Shown here: piece by piece, positions 25,433-35,055 of the stretch | Position numbering within the stretch: the stretch's first letter is position 1 | Layout: every line of letters begins with the position of its first letter | Assembly (NCBI RefSeq): GCF_016213215.1 | Contig: NZ_JACRAW010000021.1 | Location: forward strand, 1-64,000 | Source: Bradyrhizobium sp. | GTDB lineage: Bacteria > Pseudomonadota > Alphaproteobacteria > Rhizobiales > Xanthobacteraceae | Direction of reading: 5' to 3' | DNA: 64,000 bases | The notes under the pieces: generated by a model | Seen by the model: only the letters and a program-made list of their open reading frames with translations | Database searches by the model: none | Told to the model about the DNA's origin: nothing | Program-made: the position numbers and the translations under genes

Positions 25433-27553
25433 ATGCCCCGCGACAACGATAAAGACAACGATTCCCGCGGCCGGCGTGACCGGGCCCCGCGCAAGGGCCG
25501 TTCGGGCGTTCCGCGCGGCCCGGAGAAGAAGTTCGCCAAGCGCGGCTTTGCCGGCAAGGGTGATGGCGACAAGCCGTTCGCCGGCAAGCGCGAGGGCCGC
25601 CCGTTCCGCAGCCGCGACGAAGAGGCCCCGCGCCGGGATGCTGGCGACCGGCCGAGATTCAAGCGCGACGATCGTCCGCGCGGCGATCGGCCCTATGCCG
25701 ATCGTTCCTCGCGCGACGGCGAGAAGCGCTCATTCAAACCGCGCGGAGACCGCCCGAACTTCGATCGCGATGACCGTGCGCCACGCGGCCGGGATCGGGG
25801 CGAGTCGCGCCCGGCGGGGCGATTCTCCGAGAAGAAATTCGGCGACAAGCGGCCGTATGCGCCGCGCGGCGAACGGCCCGAGAGAAAATTTGGCGACGAC
25901 CGGAAATTTTCGCGCGGAGCGGATCGTCCCAGGGAGGATCGCAACAGCGCCCGAGGCGATCGCGCGCCGCGCAAGGATTTCGGCAGCCGCGGTCGGGACC
26001 GTAGCAATGATTTCGGGGGCCGCGAGCGGGGAGACCTGAAGCCGTGGCAGAAGCGTGACGCGGGACCGCGCGAGGGCCGCGAGAGCAGCGAGCGTCCGCG
26101 GTTCTCACGCTCGCGCGATGACCGCGCCCCGGGCGATCGTCCATTTCGCGATCGTCCGAAATTCGATCGCCCCCGCGAGGATCGACCGAAGTTTGATCGG
26201 CCCCGTCGCGATCGGGAGGGAAGCTCAGGCGAGCGTGGCAACGAGCGTCCGAAGTTTGATCGGCCGCGCGAGGATCGTCCCAAGTTCGATCGCCCTCGGC
26301 GTGATCGCGATGGCGAGCGGGGTGAACACGGCGCCGACCACTCGAAATTCGATCGTCCGCGCCAGCAGCCCGAAAGCCGTGGCGATTGGCAGGAACATCC
26401 GCGCAGCGAGCCGCGGTCCCGGGATCGCTTTGCCGACCGTCCTCGCCGCGACAACGAGGACGACAGCAAGGTCTTCGCCAAGCGTCCGGCCTTCGGCGGC
26501 CGCGGCGCCTATCGCGAACGCAAGCCCGATTTCGACAAGCGTGCACCTCGCGAGGAGCCGAAGCCCAAGAAGACCGGCGAGCGCATCGCCAAGGTGCTGG
26601 CCCGTGCCGGGCTCGCCTCGCGGCGCGATGCCGAGGAGTGGGTCGTGCAGGGCCGCGTGACCGTCAACGGCCGCCTGATCAATTCACCGGCGCTCGACGT
26701 CACGCCAAACGATGTCGTTGCGGTCGATGGCAAGCCGTTGCCGCCGCGCGAGCGCACGCGCCTGTTCCTCTATCACAAGCCACGCGGGCTGATGACGACG
26801 CATGACGATCCCGAAGGGCGGCCGACCGTGTTCGACAATCTGCCCGAGGGTCTGCCGCGGTTGATCAGCATCGGACGGCTCGATTTCAACACCGAAGGCC
26901 TGCTCCTGCTCACCAATGACGGCGGGCTTGCGCGCGTGCTCGAATTGCCGGAGACCGGCTGGCTGCGGCGCTACCGCGTCCGCGCCCATGGCGAGATCAC
27001 GCAAGCGCAGCTCGATCAGTTAAAGAATGGCATCGAGGTCGAGGGCGTCAAATACGGGCCGATCGACGCGACGCTGGAGCGGGACCAGGGCGCGAATGTG
27101 TGGCTGGTGGTTGCGATCCGCGAGGGCAAGAACCGCGAGGTGCGCAATGTGTTGGCCCATCTCGGGCTGGATGTGAACCGGCTGATCCGGGTTTCCTACG
27201 GCCCGTTCCAACTGGGCGAGATCGCCGAAGGCGAAGTCGACGAGGTGAAGACCCGCGTGCTCCGTGAGCAACTCGGCGAAAAGTTGATCGCGCAGGCGGG
27301 TGCGGAGTTCGGCAGGTTGCCGCAGGACTCGCCTCGCGAGGAGGGCGAACCATCGCGGGATCAGAAGCCGTTCAAGCCGCGCGGCAAGAGCGGACTCATC
27401 GAAGACCGCAAGGGCCGCCGCGTACTGGTGCAGCGCACCGGCAGCGAAGAGGCACGTGGCCGCAACGACGCGGAGGCCGCCGGCTGGGGCCCGCCGCGCC
27501 GCCCGAAACGTGGCTATCACGGCAAGCGCGATCTGAAGCCGCGGGAGGAGTAG
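25433..27553 (+). CDS. rluB: 23S rRNA pseudouridine synthase (RluB-like) with a long Arg/Asp-rich N-terminus
   Basis: The 706-aa product starts at the ATG at 25433 (MPRDNDKDNDSRG). The first 370 or so residues are low-complexity, rich in Arg, Asp, Gly and Pro, with repeated blocks such as PKFDRPREDR and PKFDRPRRDR. From about 382 come an S4 RNA-binding domain (ERIAKVLARAGLASRRDAEE) and then the RsuA/RluB catalytic domain, with the catalytic Asp near 484 in GRLDFNTEGLLLLTNDG. A basic tail follows. RluB normally is about 290 aa; the head is typical of the alphaproteobacterial form but unusually long. The next gene, rsmD, also modifies rRNA and starts 10 bp later. Confidence 0.93.
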   Translation: MPRDNDKDNDSRGRRDRAPRKGRSGVPRGPEKKFAKRGFAGKGDGDKPFAGKREGRPFRSRDEEAPRRDAGDRPRFKRDDRPRGDRPYADRSSRDGEKRSFKPRGDRPNFDRDDRAPRGRDRGESRPAGRFSEKKFGDKRPYAPRGERPERKFGDDRKFSRGADRPREDRNSARGDRAPRKDFGSRGRDRSNDFGGRERGDLKPWQKRDAGPREGRESSERPRFSRSRDDRAPGDRPFRDRPKFDRPREDRPKFDRPRRDREGSSGERGNERPKFDRPREDRPKFDRPRRDRDGERGEHGADHSKFDRPRQQPESRGDWQEHPRSEPRSRDRFADRPRRDNEDDSKVFAKRPAFGGRGAYRERKPDFDKRAPREEPKPKKTGERIAKVLARAGLASRRDAEEWVVQGRVTVNGRLINSPALDVTPNDVVAVDGKPLPPRERTRLFLYHKPRGLMTTHDDPEGRPTVFDNLPEGLPRLISIGRLDFNTEGLLLLTNDGGLARVLELPETGWLRRYRVRAHGEITQAQLDQLKNGIEVEGVKYGPIDATLERDQGANVWLVVAIREGKNREVRNVLAHLGLDVNRLIRVSYGPFQLGEIAEGEVDEVKTRVLREQLGEKLIAQAGAEFGRLPQDSPREEGEPSRDQKPFKPRGKSGLIEDRKGRRVLVQRTGSEEARGRNDAEAAGWGPPRRPKRGYHGKRDLKPREE

Positions 27554-27562
27554 GGGCGGCTG

Positions 27563-28123
27563 ATGCGCATCGTCGGCGGACGATTGAAGGGCCGTACTCT
27601 GGCTTCGCCCTCCTCGCGCGACATCCGTCCGACGGCGGATCGGCTGCGCGAGTCCGTGTTCAACATCCTGATGCATGCCTACGACGATCCGATTCAAGGC
27701 GCGCGCGTGGTCGACCTGTTCGCCGGCACCGGCGCGCTGGGCATCGAGGCGATCTCGCGCGGGGCGGCTTTTGCGCTGTTTGTCGACAATGGCACCGAGG
27801 CGCGGGCGCTGCTCCGCAACAACATCGAATCGCTCGGCCTCGGCGGAGTGACGAAGGTGTTCCGCCGCGACGCGAGCAACCTCGGCCCGGCGCATCCTGT
27901 CGAGCCGTTCTCGCTGGTGTTCCTCGATCCGCCTTATTCGATGGGCCTTGCCGAGAAGGCGCTCGCCTCTCTGCGCGACGGCGGCTGGCTGACGCCGGGC
28001 GCGCTCGTTGTGGTCGAGGAAGCGAAAGCCGCGCAGTTCAAGGCGCCCGAAGGCTTCAAGGAGGTGGAGCGGCGCGCCTATGACGATACCGAGTTCGTGT
28101 TCTTGAGGAGCAGCAGCTCGTAA
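27563..28123 (+). CDS. rsmD: 16S rRNA (guanine-966-N2)-methyltransferase
   Basis: SAM-dependent methyltransferase of 186 aa. It begins MRIVGGRLKGRTLASP and carries the family signature RPTADRLRESVFNIL, the SAM loop VVDLFAGTGALGIEA and the catalytic DPPYSMGLAEKAL. It follows rluB by only 10 bp, so the two rRNA-modifying genes form an operon. Convergent with mutL, 7 bp apart. Confidence 0.95.
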   Translation: MRIVGGRLKGRTLASPSSRDIRPTADRLRESVFNILMHAYDDPIQGARVVDLFAGTGALGIEAISRGAAFALFVDNGTEARALLRNNIESLGLGGVTKVFRRDASNLGPAHPVEPFSLVFLDPPYSMGLAEKALASLRDGGWLTPGALVVVEEAKAAQFKAPEGFKEVERRAYDDTEFVFLRSSSS

Positions 28124-28130
28124 CTTGTTG

Positions 28131-29942
28131 CTACCTGCGCCCGAACAGCTTCTCGATATCCGAGAGCTTCAATTCGACATAGGTCGGTCGGCCGTGATTG
28201 CATTGACCGGAATTGGGCGTCTCTTCCATCTCGCGCAGAAGCGCGTTCATCTCTTCGGGCTTGAGCCTTCTCCCGGCGCGCACCGAGCCGTGACAGGCCA
28301 TCGTGGCGGCGACGTGCATCAGGCGGCGCTCCAGCGGCAGCTCCTCGTCCCATTCCGCCATGCGCTCGGCGAGATCACGCAGCAGGCCGGATGCATCGGT
28401 CTTGCCAAGCAGCGAGGGAGTCTCGCGCACCGCGACCGCGCCAGGACCAAAGGATTCGATCACGAGCCCGAACGAGGCGAGTTCCTCGGCGCGCGCCAGC
28501 AGCCGTTCTACCGTCGCTTCGTCGATCTCGACGATCTCGGGGATCAAGAGGATCTGCCGCTGCACGCCGTCGCGGGCCAGCGCCGCCTTGAGTCTCTCGT
28601 AGACGATACGTTCATGGGCCGCGTGCTGGTCGATGATGATCAGACCGTCGCGGGTCTGCGAGACGATATAGGTCTCGTGGATCTGCGTGCGCGCGGCGCC
28701 GAGCGGGCGGTCGATCAGGTCGGCGGCCGGCTGTACCTCCATCCGCACGTCGGCGGTGGGGCCGCCGACGTCGAAGGCGGCCTGTTGTCTCTCGGCGAAG
28801 GCGGAAATCGTCGCGTCTTCGAACGCGGTGAGGGGCGCAGCGGGAAGCGCCGGCGAACGGCGCCAATCCCAGTCGCCCGGGCGCGGAGCGAAAGCCGGCC
28901 GCAGAGAGGCGAGCGCCTCGCCGCCGCTGTTGGCGGCCGTGCGCCTGCCCTCGCGCGCCAGGCCCTCTTTCAGGGCATGCACGATCAGCGCACGTACCAG
29001 GCCGGCATTGCGGAAGCGGACTTCGGTCTTGGCCGGGTGCACGTTGGCATCGACCTCGCGCGGGTCCAGCGTGACGAACAGCGCCACCACCGGATGGCGG
29101 TCGCGCGGCAGATAGTCGGCATAGGCAGCGCGTACCGCGCCCAGGATCAGCTTGTCGCGTACCGGCCGGCCGTTGACGAACAGATATTGCCCGAGCGCAT
29201 TGGCGCGGGTCACGGCCGGCGCGGCGGCAAACCCTGCGACGACCACGCCGTCGCGTTCGGCGCGAACTTCGATGGCGTGTGCGCGGAACTCAGTCCCCAG
29301 GATGTCGCCGAGCCGCGTCAGCCGGCCCGCCGCGCCGGGCAACGCGGCCGCCCAGGTGACCGGGGCGCGCTCCTCGCCGGCCAACGTGAAGGCGATATCG
29401 GGCCGGGCCATGGCGAGCCGGCGGACGACTTCGCGGATAGCTTCGGCCTCGGTGCGATCGCTCTTGAGGAATTTCAGCCGCGCCGGCGTCGCGAAGAACA
29501 GCTCGTTGACCTCGACCCGGGTGCCATGGGCGAGCGCTGCCGGCATGATGTCCGACTTGGCCCCGCCCTCGACCGAGAGCGCCCAGGCGTGCGGCTCGCT
29601 GGCATGGCGGGTGGTGATCGCGAGCTTCGCCACTGCCCCGATCGAGGGCAATGCCTCGCCGCGAAAGCCCAGGGTGCGGATCTGCAGCAGATCCTCGTCG
29701 TCGAGCTTGGAAGTGGCGTGGCGTTCGACGGCAAGCTCAAGATCGGCGGCGGTCATGCCGCTGCCGTCGTCCGTGATCCCGACCCGGCGCCGTCCGCCGC
29801 CCTCCGTGAAAACGTCGATTCGGCTCGCGCCGGCGTCGATCGCATTCTCCACCAACTCTTTCACGACGCTGGCAGGACGTTCCACCACCTCGCCGGCGGC
29901 GATGCGGTTGACGAGGCGTTCGGGAAGCTGGCGGACGGGCAT
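28131..29942 (-). CDS. mutL: DNA mismatch repair protein MutL
   Basis: ATPase that links MutS mismatch recognition to strand excision. The start is the ATG at 29940-29942 (MPVRQLPERLVNRIAAGEV), 603 aa. GHKL motifs: E in VVKELVENAIDAGA, DDGSGM, and TLGFRGEALPSIGAV. The C-terminal dimerisation domain (about 410-603) contains HAAHERIVYERLK and, near the end, an Ala-Cys-His-Gly run; the endonuclease motif DQHAAHERIVYE is present, suggesting a nicking MutL as in most bacteria without MutH. Downstream of arfB in the same direction. Confidence 0.97.
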   Translation of the reverse strand: MPVRQLPERLVNRIAAGEVVERPASVVKELVENAIDAGASRIDVFTEGGGRRRVGITDDGSGMTAADLELAVERHATSKLDDEDLLQIRTLGFRGEALPSIGAVAKLAITTRHASEPHAWALSVEGGAKSDIMPAALAHGTRVEVNELFFATPARLKFLKSDRTEAEAIREVVRRLAMARPDIAFTLAGEERAPVTWAAALPGAAGRLTRLGDILGTEFRAHAIEVRAERDGVVVAGFAAAPAVTRANALGQYLFVNGRPVRDKLILGAVRAAYADYLPRDRHPVVALFVTLDPREVDANVHPAKTEVRFRNAGLVRALIVHALKEGLAREGRRTAANSGGEALASLRPAFAPRPGDWDWRRSPALPAAPLTAFEDATISAFAERQQAAFDVGGPTADVRMEVQPAADLIDRPLGAARTQIHETYIVSQTRDGLIIIDQHAAHERIVYERLKAALARDGVQRQILLIPEIVEIDEATVERLLARAEELASFGLVIESFGPGAVAVRETPSLLGKTDASGLLRDLAERMAEWDEELPLERRLMHVAATMACHGSVRAGRRLKPEEMNALLREMEETPNSGQCNHGRPTYVELKLSDIEKLFGRR

Positions 29943-30063
29943 GGGGGACTCGCGGGGACCGGTCCCAATGTAGTCGTGGGGACGGGCAAATGCATGGGGC
30001 AAGTCCGACCTGCCCACACTTCAAGACGGGGATTGAGAGCCTTACAAAGGGTGGCGGGGGCGC

Positions 30064-30483
30064 CTAGTCCTCAACGCCCCTTCCGCCGCGTCTCGCCTTG
30101 ATGTCGCCGCGCCGCTTCTTGCCCTCAAGGCGCCGTTGCTTGGACGCGAATGTCGGCCTGGTCGCGCGGCGCGGCTTGGGCCGGACCATGGCCTCGCGCA
30201 GCAGTTCGACCAGGCGATCGATCGCGTCCTGGCGGTTGCGCTCCTGGGTGCGGAAGCGCTGCGCCTGGATCACGATCACGCCGTCCTTGGTCATGCGCTG
30301 GCCGGCGAGGCGGGACAGCCGCGCCGCGGCATCCTCAGGCAGGGCGAGCTTGCGCGCATCGAAGCGCAACTGCGCCGAGGTTGCGACCTTGTTGACGTTC
30401 TGGCCGCCGGGCCCGGAGGCGCGCACGAATTCGATTCGGATGTCGTCCTCGTCGATGGCGAGGTCGCGGGTTATCCGCAGCAT
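30064..30483 (-). CDS. arfB: Alternative ribosome-rescue factor ArfB (YaeJ/ICT1)
   Basis: Peptidyl-tRNA hydrolase that frees stalled ribosomes. The 139-aa protein has the catalytic GGQ at 26-28 (ASGPGGQNVNKVAT) and the basic C-terminal tail (RPTFASKQRRLEGKKRRG) that enters the empty mRNA channel. The length excludes full release factors RF1/RF2. It lies between the M16 peptidase genes and mutL, all on the minus strand with about 110-120 bp gaps. Confidence 0.95.
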   Translation of the reverse strand: MLRITRDLAIDEDDIRIEFVRASGPGGQNVNKVATSAQLRFDARKLALPEDAAARLSRLAGQRMTKDGVIVIQAQRFRTQERNRQDAIDRLVELLREAMVRPKPRRATRPTFASKQRRLEGKKRRGDIKARRGGRGVED

Positions 30484-30596
30484 GGGTCACCGGGACATGG
30501 ATTCGATGACCAGCAACATAGCGGTCTTGAAATCGGCGTGCGTTGCTCATTGTTCCGCCCCCGTTCCGGGGGCGGTCGGGAGGTAACCGCAGGCGA

Positions 30597-31970
30597 TCAG
30601 TTGGTCTTCTGCGGCGCCCCTTGCGCCGGCTGCGCCGCGGCCTGCGGGGTGCGGCCAACGATGACGGTGAGGAGGCCCTGGCTCCACAGCCGCCTGGCGG
30701 CTGCCCTGGCGTCGTCCAGGGTCACCGCATCGATGATCGCGTTGCGCTTCTCGATGTAATCGATCGGCAGCTTGTCGAGCTGGTATTGCAGCAGCGCCTG
30801 CGCGAGCTTGGAGGAAGTGTCGAGTGCCAGCATCTGCGAACCCTTCAGGTAGGACTTGGCTTCGTCCAGTTCCTTCTGCGTCGGACCCTCCTCGGCGATG
30901 CGCCGGACCTCCTTCTCGACCGCCTCGATGGTGTCCCCGGCGCGATCGGCGCGTGTCCCCGTATTACCGACGAAAACCGCGGAGTGTTCCATCCACATCA
31001 GCGATTCATAGATCGAATAGGCAAGGCCTCGCTTCTCGCGGACCTCGCGATAGAGCCGCGAGGTCAGTCCGCCTCCGCCGAGAATGTGGTTGACGACATA
31101 GGCCGCCATGAACTTCGGATCGCTGCGCTTGACGCCCGGGCCACCGAACGTGATCACGGTCTGCGGCACATCGAGCGGAACGAAAGCGCGTTGCGGCGGC
31201 CTCGCCGCCTCGACGGCGGGAACCGGCGTCAAGCTTGCCTTGGCGGGCAGCGCGCCGAACGTCTGATCGAGCAGTTTGCCGAGCGTTGCCGGATCGACAT
31301 CGCCGACGACGGCGATCTTGAGCGTGTCCCTGGCCAGTACCCGCCGGACGTATTCCTTCATGTCCGGAACGGTGATGGTGGGCACGCTCTCCAGCGTGCC
31401 GTTGGTCTGACGGCCATAAGGGTGATCGCCGAAGGCAACCTCCAGGAATTTGCGGCCGGCGAGCGCGGTTGGATTGGTGGTATCGCGACGCAGGCCGGAG
31501 ATGACCTGCGAGCGGATGCGTTCGACGTCGGCCTGATCAAAGCGCGGCGATGTGAGCGCCATGCGCAAGAGGTCGAAGGCCTCGTCCTTGTTGTCGCGAA
31601 GCATGCGCACGCTGCCTCGAAACGCGTCGCGGTTCGCGCTGAACGAGAGCTCGATGGCGCGGCGGTCCAGCCGCTCGTGGTAGGCTTTGGAATCGAGTTC
31701 GCCCGAGCCCTCGTCAAGGAGATTGGCGACGAGATTTGCGATGCCTGGCTTGCCGCCGGGATCCTGGGCAGCGCCCCCCGTGAAGGCATATTCCATCGCG
31801 ATCAGGGGAACAGTCGCGTCCTGCACGAACCATGCTTCGATACCCCCCGGCGAGATCAGATGCTGGATCTTGGCTGCGGCATGCGAGGGCGAGGCTGCAG
31901 CGAGCGTCAGCGCGAGGGCGGCAGTCAGGCCGCAGGCAATATGTCGGGCGCGAAGGAAATAGTAGTTCAC
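30597..31970 (-). CDS. M16-family peptidase subunit without zinc site
   Basis: A 457-aa periplasmic protein with signal peptide (LTAALALTLAAASPSHAAA). It starts at GTG 31968-31970, whose GTGA overlaps the stop of the M16 gene upstream. It keeps the M16 fold but has GIANLVANLLDEG where the zinc motif HxxEH should be, so it is not catalytic by itself. It retains the late Arg/Tyr segment EKRGLAYSIYES typical of the partner subunit. With its neighbour it should form a two-subunit protease, as known for paired bacterial M16B proteins. Confidence 0.9.
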   Translation of the reverse strand: MNYYFLRARHIACGLTAALALTLAAASPSHAAAKIQHLISPGGIEAWFVQDATVPLIAMEYAFTGGAAQDPGGKPGIANLVANLLDEGSGELDSKAYHERLDRRAIELSFSANRDAFRGSVRMLRDNKDEAFDLLRMALTSPRFDQADVERIRSQVISGLRRDTTNPTALAGRKFLEVAFGDHPYGRQTNGTLESVPTITVPDMKEYVRRVLARDTLKIAVVGDVDPATLGKLLDQTFGALPAKASLTPVPAVEAARPPQRAFVPLDVPQTVITFGGPGVKRSDPKFMAAYVVNHILGGGGLTSRLYREVREKRGLAYSIYESLMWMEHSAVFVGNTGTRADRAGDTIEAVEKEVRRIAEEGPTQKELDEAKSYLKGSQMLALDTSSKLAQALLQYQLDKLPIDYIEKRNAIIDAVTLDDARAAARRLWSQGLLTVIVGRTPQAAAQPAQGAPQKTN

Positions 31971-33358
31971 GAACGCTTCTCCTCGCGCTTGGCCGCAACC
32001 GTGTCCTTGATCAGGTAGCCGGTCACCGAGCCCTTCTTGTCGAGCCATTTTTCGGCGGCGGCGCGGACCTGCTCGGCGGTAACCGCGCGAATGCGATCCG
32101 GCCAGCCTCTGATGTCCTCGATGCTGAGGCCCGTGGTCAAGGCGCCGCCGTACCAGCGGGCGAGCATCGCCTGGTTGTCCTGGGCGTAGATCGCCTCCGC
32201 AATAAGCTGCGTCTTGACCCTTTCGAGGTCCTCGGCGCGGATCGGTTTTTGCAGAATGTCGGCAATCACGCTGTCGATGACCTGCTCGACCTGGGCAAAC
32301 TCGACGCCGGGCCTGGGCGAAACCGAGATCGAGAATTGCGTGGGATCGAGCGAAGTGCCCTGGTAGCTCGCGCTGGCGCTCACGGCGAGCGGCCGGTCGA
32401 CCACCAGCGCACGGTAGAGATAGGAATTGCTGCCGCTGCCCATGAGTTGCGCGAGCACGTCGAGAGTCGGGCTCTCTCCGGCGGCCGCGGTCGCCGCCGA
32501 CGGCACCAGGTAATAGCGCCTGACATTGGGCTGCTCGACGCGCGGATCGGCCAGCGTCACGCTACGCGGCGCCGCCGGCTGCGGCTCCTGCGGACGAATG
32601 CGGCGCGCCGGGATCGCGGGCTGCGGCGGGACTTCGCCGAACGTTCGCTCGGCGAGCGGACGGACATCGGCGGCCTCAACGTCGCCCGCGATCACCAGGA
32701 TCGCGTTGTTCGGCGCATAAAAGCGGCGGTAGAACGCCAGTGCATCTTCACGGTCGAGCTTCTCGATCTCCTGGCGCCAGCCGATGACCGGCCTGCCGTA
32801 GGGATGGTTCAGGTAGAGCGCGGCCATGATCTGTTCGTTCAGGCGCGCCTCCGGATTGTTGGCGACCCGCATGTTGTATTCCTCCAGCACGACGTCGCGC
32901 TCGGGGAGAACGTTCTCATCCTTCAGGATGAGACCGGTCATGCGGTCGGCCTCGAATTCCATCATCTTCGGCCATTGATCGCGCGGCACCCGCTGGAAGT
33001 AGCCGGTGTAGTCGACTGAGGTGAACGCGTTCTCGTTGCCCCCGATGCGCAGTACGGTCTGGGAGAATTCGCCTGCCGGATGCTTGGCCGTGCCCTTGAA
33101 CATCAGGTGTTCGAGGAAATGGGCAAGACCGGACTTGCCGGGCGTCTCGTCGGCCGAGCCGACCTTGTACCAGATCATCTGCGTGACCACGGGCGTGCGG
33201 TGATCCGGGATCACCACGACCTGAAGGCCATTGTTGAGCGTGAAGGTGGCGGGCGGCGGTGAGGTTACGGTGGTCTGGGCAATGGCGCCGCCGGTCGAAA
33301 GAGCAAGGGTCGAGCAGAGCGCAACGAGCAGGGAAGCTGCCGATCGGTGTGAAGACAT
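31967..33358 (-). CDS. M16-family zinc peptidase, catalytic subunit
   Basis: The 463-aa precursor has a signal peptide ending Gly-Ala-Ile-Ala-Gln (about 28). The start is the second of two adjacent ATGs (33356-33358), because AAGGA sits five bases before it. The inverted zinc motif H80-F-L-E83-H84 is intact and Glu160 (VVLEEYNM) lies 76 residues later, the third zinc ligand. A periplasmic peptidase cleaving unfolded or small peptides is likely. It forms an overlapping gene pair with the non-catalytic subunit downstream. Confidence 0.93.
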   Translation of the reverse strand: MSSHRSAASLLVALCSTLALSTGGAIAQTTVTSPPPATFTLNNGLQVVVIPDHRTPVVTQMIWYKVGSADETPGKSGLAHFLEHLMFKGTAKHPAGEFSQTVLRIGGNENAFTSVDYTGYFQRVPRDQWPKMMEFEADRMTGLILKDENVLPERDVVLEEYNMRVANNPEARLNEQIMAALYLNHPYGRPVIGWRQEIEKLDREDALAFYRRFYAPNNAILVIAGDVEAADVRPLAERTFGEVPPQPAIPARRIRPQEPQPAAPRSVTLADPRVEQPNVRRYYLVPSAATAAAGESPTLDVLAQLMGSGSNSYLYRALVVDRPLAVSASASYQGTSLDPTQFSISVSPRPGVEFAQVEQVIDSVIADILQKPIRAEDLERVKTQLIAEAIYAQDNQAMLARWYGGALTTGLSIEDIRGWPDRIRAVTAEQVRAAAEKWLDKKGSVTGYLIKDTVAAKREEKRS

Positions 33359-33536
33359 CATGATCCTTGTGAAAGCCCGAACCAGATCCGGGGCGAAACC
33401 ACGCCATGCTACACCATGCAGCCGGGGCCTGGCGTCACGAAGCAGGGAAGCACCATTGACTCGAATGAAAAGCGAATACACATCCGGGGCGCGGATACCT
33501 CGTCCGCGAACGTCGGGATGTTGAGGCGAGGCAGCG

Positions 33537-34259
33537 CTATTGCTGTTTTTCCTTGCCGGTCATGATGTCGTAATACGTCCTCCCGGACTTGTCCGGACCG
33601 GTGCCGTAAGCGTAACTCGGCGACGGCGTCTGGTATCCGGGCGGCGGCTCGACCAGCGAGGAGCGCGGCGGCTCGCCTTTGAATTCCTTCGATTCGCCGC
33701 TGTTGCCCTTGAACAATCCCATAAAGCCGCCCGTGTATCCGAGTTCGGCCGCGCTCAACATCGGATTGGTGCTGACGCCCGGTTGGATAGGATCCTTGCT
33801 GTCGGTCGGGGCGGCTGCGGTCCGGCCGGCATTCAATTCGGCCGGCGTAAGCGGACGGGCCGCCTCCCACGGGGTCGGCTTGCCGCCGCTCTTCTTCCTG
33901 GCTGCGATCGCGGCCTTGCGACGTGCCTCGTCCGGATCCTTTGGCCAGTTCGGCGCGTTCGCTTGCGTGGGGGCGGAAGCCGGCGGCGGCAGGTCAAGCT
34001 TCGGCGGCACGACCAGCGGCGAGCGCTCGCGATAGTCGATGCCGGGCTTCTCCATGCTCCTGGCGCCGATGCCGGACATCAAGTTGTCGATGATCTTTTC
34101 CTCGAACGTCATGTCGCTGTCGTCATCGTCCTGCGCGCGGGCCGCGCCGGCCGTCATGACCAGTCCGATGCCGAGTGCGATGGCGCCGAGCCTCAAGGCG
34201 CGCAGCAGCACATCTGCCGAATTCTGCACTTTGGAGCCGCTTGCTTCGGTGTAGCGCAT
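33537..34259 (-). CDS. Periplasmic or membrane-anchored protein of unknown function next to lspA
   Basis: The 240-aa product starts MRYTEASGSKVQNSADVLL. A hydrophobic stretch (about 20-42) ending Ala-Ala-Arg-Ala-Gln is a signal peptide or anchor. The rest is Pro/Ala/Lys-rich and probably unfolded, with two conserved-looking islands: MTFEEKIIDNLMSGIG near 50 and GTGPDKSGRTYYDIMTGKEK at the C-terminus. No cysteine for lipidation despite the adjacent lspA. It lies between lspA (99 bp upstream) and the M16 pair (about 180 bp downstream). I do not recognise a family. Confidence 0.75.
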   Translation of the reverse strand: MRYTEASGSKVQNSADVLLRALRLGAIALGIGLVMTAGAARAQDDDDSDMTFEEKIIDNLMSGIGARSMEKPGIDYRERSPLVVPPKLDLPPPASAPTQANAPNWPKDPDEARRKAAIAARKKSGGKPTPWEAARPLTPAELNAGRTAAAPTDSKDPIQPGVSTNPMLSAAELGYTGGFMGLFKGNSGESKEFKGEPPRSSLVEPPPGYQTPSPSYAYGTGPDKSGRTYYDIMTGKEKQQ

Positions 34260-34358
34260 TGCCTTACCCGTTTACTTTTACCCGGGCGCATGGTCGCACC
34301 GGTCTCGGTCCCACCCACGCAAGCAGGGTTCCACGTTCACGGTCCGTATCGGCCGGGA

Positions 34359-34856
34359 TCAGGGCGCTTTTGCGGCGGGTACCCCTCGGAAGGAGTCATA
34401 CAATAGGGCCGCTACCCCAGCAACAATGGCCACATCTGCAAGGTTAAACACGTACCAATTGTAGGTATTTCCGCCGATCTGGACGTGAAACAGCGCAAAA
34501 TCGACCACCGCGCCATAGGCCAGGCGGTCGATGGCGTTACCAATGGCGCCGCCGATGATGAGGCCGAGTCCTACCGTCGCAAGAAAAGTGCGCGAGTGCG
34601 CCATCCAGATCGCCAGGGCAACGACCGCCACCGCCTTGACGATCATGAGAGCAATCTGCGCCAGTTGGCCGTCGTTCTGCAGCCAGCCGAAGCTGATGCC
34701 GATATTCCAGGCCAGCACCAGGTCGAAAAACGGCGTCACTCTTACCGCCCCGCGGTGGCCGATGTCGAACACGAACAGGAGCCAGAGCTTCGATGCCTGG
34801 TCGAGCACGATGGTGACCACGGCGGAAAGGATGCCGGCCCGGAGGGGAGAGGTCAT
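34359..34856 (-). CDS. lspA: Lipoprotein signal peptidase
   Basis: Inner-membrane aspartic protease that cuts signal peptides of lipoproteins. 165 aa with four hydrophobic helices. The two catalytic aspartates lie in GNAIDRLAYGAVVDF and FNLADVAIVAG. It follows ileS in the same direction after about 200 bp, the usual ileS-lspA order. Confidence 0.96.
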   Translation of the reverse strand: MTSPLRAGILSAVVTIVLDQASKLWLLFVFDIGHRGAVRVTPFFDLVLAWNIGISFGWLQNDGQLAQIALMIVKAVAVVALAIWMAHSRTFLATVGLGLIIGGAIGNAIDRLAYGAVVDFALFHVQIGGNTYNWYVFNLADVAIVAGVAALLYDSFRGVPAAKAP

Positions 34857-35055
34857 GGTGAGGTGACTTTCTCCAAGAGCCGAGGCGCCCCGGCGAAAGC
34901 CGGGACGTGTAACCCCAGGCGGTCGTTGTTTGAAGGACTTGCGGTCATCGACTCTTGCTTACTTTGACGGCGGTGGGCAGGGAGCCGGCTTGCGTTCGCT
35001 ACGGGACAGCGGTGCGCGCTGCCCGATGCTCACTGGGCGGAGACGACAGGGCAGA

